Positions 20,406 to 28,480 of a stretch of 29,222 nt of DNA are shown here, in pieces. The stretch is taken from the NCBI GenBank assembly GCA_014885115.2, contig WKLE02002076.1, positions 4,523 through 33,744 of the forward strand, given 5' to 3'. The position numbers and the translations under genes are program-made. This DNA is from Asterionellopsis glacialis. Lineage: Eukaryota > Bacillariophyta > Plagiogrammaphyceae > Rhaphoneidales > Asterionellopsidaceae. Below the pieces are notes generated by a model. That model had not been told where the DNA came from and did not search any database. It was given only the letters and a program-made list of their open reading frames with translations. The number at the start of each line of letters is the position of its first letter. Position 1 is the stretch's first letter.

Positions 20406-20804
20406 TGAAATGCTACAGCATTTCATTTTTCCGAAAGAAAGGTCATCCGGGTCGTCAAGTCGCAATACCCGGAAAGTGATGTCACGGCCACTTAAAGTTC
20501 CGCTCATAGTAAACAATTTTTTGGCGATCCTTACAATTGATACGCCGTCTTTCTCACGTATTTTTTTACACTGCATAAACATAATTAATATTTCAGTTAT
20601 AAATCAATACCAGGTACAATGACGGGATGCTCGTGGAGTGATGAAAAACCTACTCCAAAAGAATTTTTACGGTAACTCAGAGCCCATTGAGAGACTCTCT
20701 AGAGAGAGAGAGAGACTACTCTCCACAGAATTTTCTTTGTCTTGAAAAATTGGCCGCAAACACCAACACCTTGTTCTCAACCCTCATCCATCATTATTTT
20801 TTGT
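20406..20804. other. Upstream region of the copy-B membrane-protein gene
   Basis: It includes one TACCAGGTA motif (20608-20616) and a CTCTCTAGAGAGAGAGAGAG tract around 20695-20714, about 100 bp before the first in-frame ATG. It is probably the promoter/5' UTR. It is not alignable with block A except for the last ~20 bp before the start. Confidence 0.45.
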
Positions 20805-21608
20805 ATGCAAAGCCACAAAAATAAGTACGGCAATTCGACATCCAAAAGTTTCCACAAAACCATGAAAGGGGATCAGCTGACAAGATCAGTATCTTCCCCA
20901 CCCAAGGATGGAGTCAATCTTGAGCGAGCATCCCTGCGAGTCGAGTCGATGCAAACGTACGCCGTCGTTAGCTCAATCATTATGGGCTCGAATATTAGCA
21001 TGCTCTCGCTAAACGACAACATTGGTCTTGACGACGAGGACTTCGATGTACCCTTGATCGACAAGATCGCAATTTATATGCTGCTTGGCCTTCAGGCGAT
21101 ATCGCTTGTGGCAAGCTCGTACACAACCGTCGTTTTCACTCTAATGGCACTTTATTACTCGACTTCTTTAGGATTGGGAGGAGATGAATGTTATGAGGCT
21201 TTTGATGCTGAAACCAAAACAATGCGCATGCGTGCCTTTTACTCCTTCATTGCGTCACTTTCAACGTTGATGCTATCTTTTGTCCCATGCGCATATTTGT
21301 ACGTTCACGGCAGCAAAGGGATTGTAATGGCGACATTCCTTGCAGTTCTGATAATGATTTCATTTCATGACTTCAAAAAGGTCATTGATAGTGCCGGAAG
21401 GACAATCTTCAATCCGTTGTTTCAACCTAACTCGCACGTGAGTGTACGAGCCTCAATGCGACGGTTAAGCAGCGCAGGAAACACGAGGGGCTTGTCAGAA
21501 GTATCCGGGAAGGAGCAGGATTATAACCTAATGCAGGATAAACCCGGGATGCACAAGCAATTGTCAGGAGTTTTGGAAATTCAAGAAACCTTTTCTAGCG
21601 AGATTTAA
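20805..21608 (+). CDS. Four-helix membrane protein, copy B (full-length)
   Basis: From the ATG at 20805 it encodes 267 residues; from the methionine conserved with copy A (20862, MKGDQLTRS) it encodes 248. The core has four predicted membrane helices separated by the acidic loop NDNIGLDDEDFD and a second loop rich in charged residues (GGDECYEAFDAETKTMRMRA). A Ser/Arg-rich cytosolic segment follows the last helix (VSVRASMRRLSSAGNTRGLS), a likely phosphorylation region. The C-terminal 36 residues, ending LEIQETFSSEI, are absent from copy A. A distant Orai-like topology is possible but unproven, and I do not assign a function. Copy B looks like the functional member: it is intact, and most of its differences from copy A in the shared 3' two-thirds are silent. 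Confidence 0.75.
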   Translation: MQSHKNKYGNSTSKSFHKTMKGDQLTRSVSSPPKDGVNLERASLRVESMQTYAVVSSIIMGSNISMLSLNDNIGLDDEDFDVPLIDKIAIYMLLGLQAISLVASSYTTVVFTLMALYYSTSLGLGGDECYEAFDAETKTMRMRAFYSFIASLSTLMLSFVPCAYLYVHGSKGIVMATFLAVLIMISFHDFKKVIDSAGRTIFNPLFQPNSHVSVRASMRRLSSAGNTRGLSEVSGKEQDYNLMQDKPGMHKQLSGVLEIQETFSSEI

Positions 21609-22020
21609 TAAGACGACAATGACAATTAAAATGAAAACACCATTTGCTAATGGGAATACAACAGAATTGAAACACCCCTTATCTTTATATTTATTGGGGA
21701 AAGTGGTGGAGGATCGGTCGTGCAAGATTTGCAGAGAATTGTCTCCCAAATAATACAACACATGTCGATTATTAAAACCTTTCTGCTGTCGTTAATACAT
21801 ACTTTCCAGAATTTTATGGACTGTTACAATTATCAAAGCTTCAGGATAAGAGAAGTGAATCAATTTCAGGCAGGAACTTTTGATCTTGCGTCCCCCTGCA
21901 TCAGCTGTAAATGGGGAGCTATTTTATAGCCTACATCTTTTGATCTTCTTGTTGTTGGCAGCGAAATGAAGCAGATATGTGTAAAGTTACAGGGCTACCT
22001 TGTCTTAATTCATCGTTGAT
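21609..22020. other. 3' region present only in block B
   Basis: About 430 bp (roughly 21625-22050) lies between the stop of copy B and the start of ALG5 pseudogene homology. It is missing from block A, where GACGACAATGA is joined almost directly to AACCAATTATG. No gene or terminal repeats were seen in it. Confidence 0.55.
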
Positions 22021-22029
22021 TTTCCATGT

Positions 22030-22690
22030 TCACAATATACAATATGCCCTAACACAAATCATGTTACGCAACATACTCAAACTCACAAGTGCTAGTGCAA
22101 TCTTGCTTGGACTGAGTATGCTTCCATCTAGCTCACGCCACGGTACGGATACTTCCGAAATTGGAATACCAAGCTGTTCCGCACGGATCACGGCCTTAGA
22201 CTTCAATGCGCAAATTCCTTAAGACTGCAACTGTAGCGTCTCTTGTAAATAACTTAAACACGCACTGTGTGTCGCGTACATGTGTTGTGACAAAGAATTG
22301 AAAAGGCATGCATAAGCAGATTCCAAACAAAACTAAGCTTTGCAAAGCTTTTGTCTTTAACTAAATTCGCGCTAAAACCAAATACAGCTACGCCAGTTCT
22401 CAACTCTCTATTAACACCTTACAATGGCTTTAGCAGCTCATTTTAAAAATTAGTTCTAAAACTTTTCCAAATTCAGTAGATCCATTAATGTCAGCCATGA
22501 GACCGAACAAACCCGTCTTTCGAATCTGTGACAACCTTTTCACCATTTCGTTTGAGTTCAACTAATTTCCAAGCATTTGGTGGCCTCTGCGTCTTCCCGT
22601 ATTGTCGTAGGACATCGGAAGACGTACAATCTTTCTAGCCACCACACATGCCAATCGATCTGTGAAGAAGCAAGAGAACATCGACACAGC
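22030..22690 (-). pseudogene. ALG5 (dolichyl-phosphate beta-glucosyltransferase) pseudogene, copy B
   Basis: Minus-strand fragments in ALG5 order are: WKLVELKRNGEKV, MADINGSTEFGK (DADGAT-like metal/sugar site), FFVTTHVRDTQCVFKLFT with RDATVAVLRNLRI (near 22195-22295), KAVIRAEQLGIPISEV, SVPWRELDGSILSPSKIALA and SLSMLRNMICVRA. The DTQCxFKLFTRDA and GIPxxEVxVxW blocks are diagnostic of ALG5-type GT2 enzymes. Internal stops (for example the TAG after HVWWLE in the KDGTCD-equivalent frame, and TGA/TAA just after MADING-upstream) and several indels make it a pseudogene. Its DTQC block is better preserved than in copy A, while its N-terminal part is worse. Confidence 0.74.
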
Positions 22691-23001
22691 CTGTCTTTCA
22701 GTGACTTTGAAGACAGTCTTAACAGTGTCCTATTGGTGTCCGACATGTGTGATTCAAGTCGCAAGCAAGATTCGAGTCGCATGTCGCAACCAAGATTGAT
22801 CCAATTGATTTTTTACAGATATACGATAGTGTTTTCAGACGTGCATTTCAATTGAGTTTTTAAAAATCTTCTTTTCTTTAATGATCTTGTGTGTGTAACT
22901 CTGAATCTATGTTTTTGAATTGTAAATTAAATTCTTGTTTTCTATTATATTTTTATGAAAACTGATGTGTTTTCTATCTCTATTTAGCTAGAGTTCTCAA
23001 T

Positions 23002-23979
23002 TTAAACACTGGCGCATTCTCTTGACATGAAAACTGGCTTATCAACGATACCTTCGTTTTCTAGTAAACTAATTTCTTCATCAGAAACTTCCGATGATAA
23101 AATTTCTTCGAATTCTGGATCCTCAAAATTGAAGGGGAATTCAGTAGGAGGTGGTGTCACATGAACTGTTTCTTGTGATGCAATTACATGAGTTGGCACT
23201 TGTTCTTGGTATGAATATCTAATATCATGATCCAAAGGCAGTGGTTCGTGGTCTTCTTCTACTTGTTCGATATTATTGTAATGGCTGTTGCTGTTGTAGT
23301 AGTTGTTGTTTATTTGTTGCACCTGTTCATTGTTGTAACTGTTGTAGTTGCTGTTTATTTGTTGCACCTGTTCATGATGATGGCATGACGATGTTGATGA
23401 TGTATCTGTGTTCTTACGAGTAGTGCGAGTTGTAACATATGCAGGCAAATCATGCTGTACTAAATCTTTCCATGCTGTTGTGGACAGTACAGATGCTGTA
23501 TTATTGGTTTGTTGTTTGGACAAGACATCCCGAATTGCTTGACTGGTTTTTTTCATGGCCACCTTGTATTCCACTTCTTTCCACATTTTAATTTTATTAT
23601 CAAGTACTAAAAAACGACCTGGTGGGCTTTGTTGATAGATGGCTTCCACAATTGATTTGGATACCAAAATTTTTCCAATTTTATTACATCGGACGTACAA
23701 TTCTTGATTTTGTTCTACAAGTGCACGAAAGGCAATGTTCCCTGGATGCTTGTTGGCATGTCCACCACGACCACATAAAATATCATGTGCATGAACCTTG
23801 GGACTGGTATTCTTGCCATGGCTATTGTGATTAGTGCTTAAAATTGCAACTGGGAAGTGATAGATCGACGACTTTCTTGGCTTGGAGTCCTTATCGACAG
23901 ATGCAGTATACTTTGTTTGATTCCATTTCTTAGCGACAGCATTGTGTTGTGGAAAGATTGATGATGAAGAGTAGACCAT
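23002..23979 (-). CDS. DUF6824 domain protein
   Basis: A single-exon 325-residue protein with ATG at 23977-23979. Residues about 64-152 form the DUF6824 domain typical of diatoms: HDILCGRGGHANKHPGNIAF, RALVEQNQELYVRCNKIGK, SIVEAIYQQSPPGRFL, MWKEVEYKVAMKKTSQAIRD. The domain occurs in large diatom families, and a regulatory or DNA-related role has been supposed, but no function can be given from sequence. The C-terminal half is Asn/Gln-rich with an internal tandem repeat of EQVQQINxNY (two copies plus a third EQVEED), followed by an acidic tail (EFEEILSSEVSDEEISLLENE). Its final nine codons are also found at the edge of duplication block A. Confidence 0.85.
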   Translation of the reverse strand: MVYSSSSIFPQHNAVAKKWNQTKYTASVDKDSKPRKSSIYHFPVAILSTNHNSHGKNTSPKVHAHDILCGRGGHANKHPGNIAFRALVEQNQELYVRCNKIGKILVSKSIVEAIYQQSPPGRFLVLDNKIKMWKEVEYKVAMKKTSQAIRDVLSKQQTNNTASVLSTTAWKDLVQHDLPAYVTTRTTRKNTDTSSTSSCHHHEQVQQINSNYNSYNNEQVQQINNNYYNSNSHYNNIEQVEEDHEPLPLDHDIRYSYQEQVPTHVIASQETVHVTPPPTEFPFNFEDPEFEEILSSEVSDEEISLLENEGIVDKPVFMSRECASV

Positions 23980-24537
23980 ATTTGCATTCGTTTGACTAGA
24001 GTTATGAAAGTGTGTCTGATATGCTTAGGTGACGTAGACTGAGAGTAATGTGCACTTTTTTAGATTGACTATAGACCGGGTGAGGTTGAGTACCGATCAA
24101 GAGAAGTTTTGGTTTGTATTTGCGATGTGTACGTATTGTGGGATAAGATACCTGGAACACGAACCATACAGAGAAACAAACTTGAACTCCAACATAACGC
24201 TTGAGCTTACGCAAACGGGAGATGCATGATTCGACGGTGGATGCGGATTACAGGCATGAATCAATTTACATAACGGATTTAGTTTCCATAAGTACCGAGT
24301 CATGGTTGGTACTTAGTAAGATGACGTAAGATAACGGTTGTGACTTGGCTCGAAAGTCTCAATACTTATGCGAAATGCACAGGCAAAGTTGAGTCATGGT
24401 TACAGCACACTTATCGTTAAATGACATTTTGGATTGAATAAGTAATTTTAACGGTTATGAACGGCATTTGCTGCTTTCGTGACTCAGGCTTGACTGAAAT
24501 CCTGAAAGTTTCAAATTTTGTAGGACAATGCACTCAT
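23980..24537. other. Upstream region of the DUF6824 gene
   Basis: It includes the presumptive promoter of the minus-strand DUF6824 gene. No other gene is supportable. Confidence 0.45.
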
Positions 24538-25001
24538 TGGAGCGCTCCTAAAATTCAGGCCGGATCAAATTGAGCAGACCAGCCCAAATTGGTACTAACT
24601 CCAAACCGCACCAAACCCAAAATTCACTTGCGCTATTTGGTTCACTCTCTCTTAAACAGTCAAAAAAGAATACAGGACCAGACAGAGACAAGTGGAGCAT
24701 AATCATGACTAGAGTATGTTGTGGGTTGATTGTTGAGTGGTTAGTGATGGTGGTGTAATGTTGCGTACATTGATGTCATTGTGTTTGTAAAGAGAGATTT
24801 CTCTGTGTTTGGTGCAGGATACGTGGATTTGGAACCAAGCATCAGTTGGGACACCATTTGGTCTGGTCTGATTAGTTTGTTCAGGGGGTACATACCCCTG
24901 AACAAACTAGACCAAAAAAGCTAATTTGATATGGGGAAACCCGGAAAAGAGCCGGGTCAATTTGAGATTTTTGGAGCAAACAGAATTTTAGGAGCGCTCC
25001 A
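24538..25001. mobile_element. MITE-like element with 19-bp terminal inverted repeats
   Basis: The left end TGGAGCGCTCCTAAAATTC (24538-24556) is matched exactly in inverse at 24983-25001. Each end contains the 10-bp palindrome GGAGCGCTCC. The interior has no coding potential but has a strong hairpin (TAGTTTGTTCAGGGG at 24874-24888 with its complement at 24896-24910) and a smaller ACCCGG/CCGGGT stem (24940-24958). No clear target-site duplication flanks it, so the superfamily is unassigned. Confidence 0.65.
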
Positions 25002-25135
25002 GTATAACCAAAGCTGATACAGTATTTTGGCATCACAAAAATTTTGGTCATGAATATAGGCTATATAGAATGTTTTGGAGTGTGTTGGTTTACTAAACAA
25101 GGTAACAGGTACAAGTACAACCAGAACTGTACAGG

Positions 25136-25154
25136 TACCAGGTACAGGTACCAG
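25136..25154. repeat. TACCWGGTA copy and the interrupted copy at the transposon's left edge
   Basis: TACCAGGTA at 25136-25144 is followed by ACAGGTACCAG, whose last CAG (25152-25154) is the transposon target duplication. The missing GTA resumes at 28451. Confidence 0.85.
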
Positions 25155-25204
25155 GGAGTTTGGGTAAAGCGATAATTTTAACCCTGTCCATTCCTGTCCA
25201 TCCA
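25155..25204 (+). repeat. Left terminal inverted repeat of the Harbinger element
   Basis: The first 13 bases GGAGTTTGGGTAA are identical to the inverted right end; overall about 41 of 50 positions match. Confidence 0.85.
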
Positions 25205-25391
25205 TTTCAGTAATATGTTTCACGTCACAATTCACTTTTTTGGAAGTCTTCCAGACAATCTCCAGACAACTTAGAAAAATTATGGACCATAAAAATTAAT
25301 AAAAAATTAAGTAATATATTCATTTTTGTCTCTCTACTTTTAAATACAAAAAAGGCTGCTTGTGCAGATCTTTACAATTAGGGATATGTCC

Positions 25392-26363
25392 TCAGAAGCG
25401 GCATTTGAAAGGTCTCTCACCTGCTTCAAAAGAAAGTTGGGTACAAGTTGCAACAGCATGAAAACAATACTTATGCTTTTTAATGGCATGTCTGACTTCC
25501 TGCTTCAGACAGCCCCACTCTTGAATCACTTGTTAACTGTTTCATGACAAAGCCTGGCCCTGCTTTTTGCCCAACGATCACATTCACCAAAATAATCATC
25601 AGGCATCCTACTGACTTCCGGATTATTTTTGTAACCTGCATCTGCTTCTACCTTTTCTCCTGATGGCAACATGTGCATGAGCTTTCTCCAGAAAATCTTA
25701 ATGTCCATCCATTTTCCACATGGGAAAGCACCATATATCCAAACAATGTCCCCGGTTTGGATGCACACAGCAACTTCATAATGGAGACCTGCACTCTTGA
25801 ATTTGTGGGAATACCACTTTTTACTAAAAGGGGTTGGTTCTTGAATGCAAAAATCTGTCCCATCTACTGTAACCTTACAGGTTTTATTTTGGTCCTTTCG
25901 GAAATGATTTTCCCAACAAATCTGTGGCAATGGAAGAGAAGAAATGGCAACGCAAACAAAGGGACAATGAATTGTGAAATGGCACCTAAAAAAAAAAACC
26001 TGCAACAGGTATAAAACTATTTTTTATACTTACCACATATTTGCACTTTGCAGAAATTGCATGTACAACTGCCCAGCTCCATTTACGGAATGTTTTTCAT
26101 GTTGTTCCACACATCTTGAAGTGAAGTGTCTCTGACCCATATACCTTTAGAAAAAGTAGACCCCACAATAGATGTTCATGCTTTATTCCAAAAGGAAAAT
26201 CAAGAAAAGGCCAGAAAGTCATGCATACTTCCAAGCTCACACCAAAAATTGCGCAGCATTCAAGATCATGTTCTTTTGTTCCAATTTCACCAGTGCAACA
26301 AAGGAGGCTATTTGGAGCATCAAGAAGCAACTGCTTAGAATTCTTTGATTCATTTACCAACAT
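25392..26363 (-). pseudogene. PIF/Harbinger DDE transposase (DDE_Tnp_4) pseudogene, spliced
   Basis: On the minus strand the N-terminal part (LLWGLLFLKVYGSETLHF, KTFRKWSWAVVHAIS) runs to a GTAAGT donor at 26033. A 112-nt intron ends CCACAG at 25922. The catalytic exon follows: ICWENHFRK, VTVDGTDFCIQEP (first Asp), GDIVWIYGAFPCGKW, KVEADAGY (second Asp) and ARLCHETVNK (Glu). Splicing joins the parts in phase 0. Inactivating changes are a TGA at 26097-26099, a TGA at 25526-25528 inside VNK-FK, and a one-base deletion near 25518, after which the C-terminus continues in another frame (RHAIKKHKY, AGERPFKCRF) to the stop at 25392. Such transposases cut and paste their own element. N-terminal start uncertain. 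Confidence 0.85.
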
Positions 26364-26754
26364 TTTTTTTGCTTGTATCTTTTTCCAAGTTGGGTGGTTT
26401 GTTTTTATGAAACCATTCTGAGAATCTCAAACTTGAAAACTTTGATCCTCGATTTGGTTGAAATTGAAAAAAAACCTTCTTGTGCAAGCTGGGGCATGCT
26501 TTCTCAGTGCCACCTCTAGGTACATGGTACTATACTAGGATATAGGACGTACATACTGGTGTACCAGGTACTGTAGGTCCTACTTCTTGATGTGTGTACC
26601 ATGTACCTGGTACGGGTTGTTCCTAGTCAGTACTAGTCTTGGGCAGAAGAAGAGGTTGTGGATTTGATCCTGCGATCGCCAAATTGAGTCACAGTTTGCA
26701 GAATCTTATTCTTGCTTTTTTCATTTGAACAAAAAACTTTATCACAACAAAAAG
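26364..26754. other. Intergenic/promoter region inside the Harbinger element
   Basis: Divergent spacer between the two element genes. It holds two TACCWGGTA motifs (26562-26570 and 26604-26612) in a GTAC-rich patch, 26520-26615. Confidence 0.6.
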
Positions 26755-28213
26755 ATGCCTCCCACAAAAAAGGACAATCAAAACAAAGATCACTGGCCTG
26801 ACCCAAAAAGTCCACAACCTTGGGATTGCAACAGAGAAATCTGCAAAAATCTTGTTCGCAGATTCATAGTTGGAAAGTGGACTGGAAACAAAGGTTACAA
26901 CGATTGGTTTCTTGACAACCCAGACTTACAAAAATACTTCAAACATGATAACGCACAATACAACTACCAGCAGACTTGGAAGTGAAAAAAGGATTTTGAA
27001 GACAATGGAGACAACGGTAAATGTAAGTACTTACCTGGTATGTTTTTTTAGTATCTGGTCTGAGGAAAAAAACTGTACTAAGAATTATTTTTCTTGTATT
27101 TGATTGGCTGATATTGTATTTCTTTACTACCTGGTACTGTACATCTCACTCGTATTTTGAAATGCCATAGTCCATAAGTTCTCTGAAAGGTTCAGATGTG
27201 AAACCAGACTTCCTGTGGAAATAAATGAAAGTGATATTCACCAGGGCAGGAATTCAGATACAGAATCTGACAATGAACTTTGTTCTGATTTCAACAAGAA
27301 GAACAACACCAACTTTGCTTAAGACAATGACAACTCTTCAGACAACAAGGACTTTCTTGAGGACCATGAAGACAATAACAAGACTCTCACCCATTCAAGT
27401 GAAGAGGAGCAGCTTGAAATAGAGTCTACTTTTGAGTCTCTTAGACTTCACAACAAGATCTCTAATGTCAAGAAAGTTTCTTGAAATTTTCAGACGACAA
27501 CCACAACCACAGAAAAGGAAGAAGAACCAGAAGAAAAAGAAGTACCTCCATCCATCACCACTATGACCAACAAGAACACGATATCATCTACTAAGGTGGG
27601 GAATTCTTTAAAGAAGATTCTTATCCCCTACATTGATGGTCGCATTTTTGCAATGATAAAATTGGAATCCGGATTTGACGGAAACTTTGTTCTTTCAGAT
27701 TGTGGAATGAAGATTTTGTTGAAGGCCAAGATTGATTCAGACTTTGTATCTGTAAAGAAGTTGCTTGATAGGTATGGTTTTAACCAGGACAACATTCACA
27801 TGATTGAATTGCAAGCTGAAATTGATCGAATTGTTGAAGATAGGAAGAAAAAAATGGGAAATGATGATTTTGTGAATGAGGAAACTGTGATTTGGGACTT
27901 GCCTGAGAAGTGCTTCCCTTACTTTGTTGATGAAAAGGGGGATCCATCCAAATTTTTTGACATTAGAGAAAACAACAATACAGGAACTGAATGGGCTGTG
28001 ATGTGGGTTCGTACAGTTTAATCTAAAAAAATTCAGGCTCGACAACCTCGTGCTCGACGCAATAAGACAAGGAGTAGGGGGGGGGGCACCAACAATAATA
28101 ATGGTACTACTGGTACAGGAACTGATGGTGCTAGTGGTGGATATGGACGTCAGACTCATCAGAGGGTCCCAGACGAGAATGATGCAGATATGGATGACAA
28201 CCCAGATTTATGA
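26755..28213 (+). pseudogene. Second ORF of the Harbinger element, decayed
   Basis: It begins ATG at 26755 (MPPTKKDNQNKDHWPDPKS) and encodes an N-terminal region with DWFLDNPDLQKYF, possibly Myb/SANT-like, up to a TGA at 26983. A putative intron from about 27017 to 27170 changes the phase. From 27188 one frame runs to the final stop at 28211-28213, broken only by TAA 27320, TGA 27482 and TAA 28019. That frame contains acidic Asp/Asn-rich segments, a folded-looking part at 27563-28018 (KKILIPYIDGRIFAMIKLES, GWIWDLPEKCFPY-like region) and a basic Gly/Arg tail (ARQPRARRNKTRSR). In PIF/Harbinger elements the second protein helps the transposase reach and bind DNA; that role is inferred from position only. 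Confidence 0.6.
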
Positions 28214-28397
28214 GTTCCATGGGGAGAATATAGGAACAACTGGGTATTTGTATTGAATCCGCAACTCTGGCTGCACTCAACAAAAAACAAAATGTTACTC
28301 AGAAAGACAATAAAGAAAACTTTAGGAAATAGTAGTTTAAAATTAAAATAGTAAAAGTTTTACAAGAGACCTGTTTTTTCTTTTTTTTTTGGAGAGT

Positions 28398-28447
28398 TGG
28401 ATGGAGTTGGATGGAAAGGATTAAAATTAACTCATTACCCAAACTCC
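28398..28447 (-). repeat. Right terminal inverted repeat of the Harbinger element
   Basis: Inverse of 25155-25204. It includes a short internal duplication, GGAGTTGGATGGA, shared in form with GAGAGTTGGATGG just inside. Confidence 0.85.
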
Positions 28448-28480
28448 CAGGTAGGACTACTGTTCGGACAGTACCAGGTA
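28448..28480. repeat. Right transposon flank with TACCWGGTA motif
   Basis: The target duplication CAG is followed by GTAGGAC, and then by an intact TACCAGGTA at 28472-28480 within ACAGTACCAGGTACTGTAC. Confidence 0.8.

Larger units (their letters stand above)
20161..23028. repeat. Segmental duplication, block B
   Basis: Counterpart of block A (16280-19602), in the same orientation. It holds the left segment (20161-20405), the longer membrane-protein gene, the ALG5 pseudogene and the AT-rich tail, and ends inside the last codons of the DUF6824 gene. The right edge is at CATTCTCTTGACAT (23028). Confidence 0.85.
25155..28447. mobile_element. Degenerate PIF/Harbinger-type DNA transposon, complete ends
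   Basis: Imperfect ~50-bp terminal inverted repeats: the left end GGAGTTTGGGTAAAGCGATA starts at 25155, and the right end, read inward from 28447, is GGAGTTTGGGTAATGAGTTA. About 41 of 50 positions match. It is flanked by CAG on both sides (25152-25154 and 28448-28450), a 3-bp target duplication of the CWG type used by some Harbinger elements. Inside are a minus-strand DDE transposase relic and a divergent plus-strand second ORF, the usual two-gene layout. All coding parts carry stops or a frameshift, so the copy is not autonomous. Confidence 0.88.

Noticed and set aside
24538..25001. The 464-bp inverted-repeat element as an internal deletion of the neighbouring Harbinger element
   Set aside because: Its ends (TGGAGCGCTCC) do not resemble the Harbinger ends (GGAGTTTGGGTAA) beyond the first bases.
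26983..26985. In-frame TGA codons in the transposon read as selenocysteine
   Set aside because: They occur together with TAA stops and a frameshift in the same element, and nothing links these proteins to selenoenzymes; decay is simpler.
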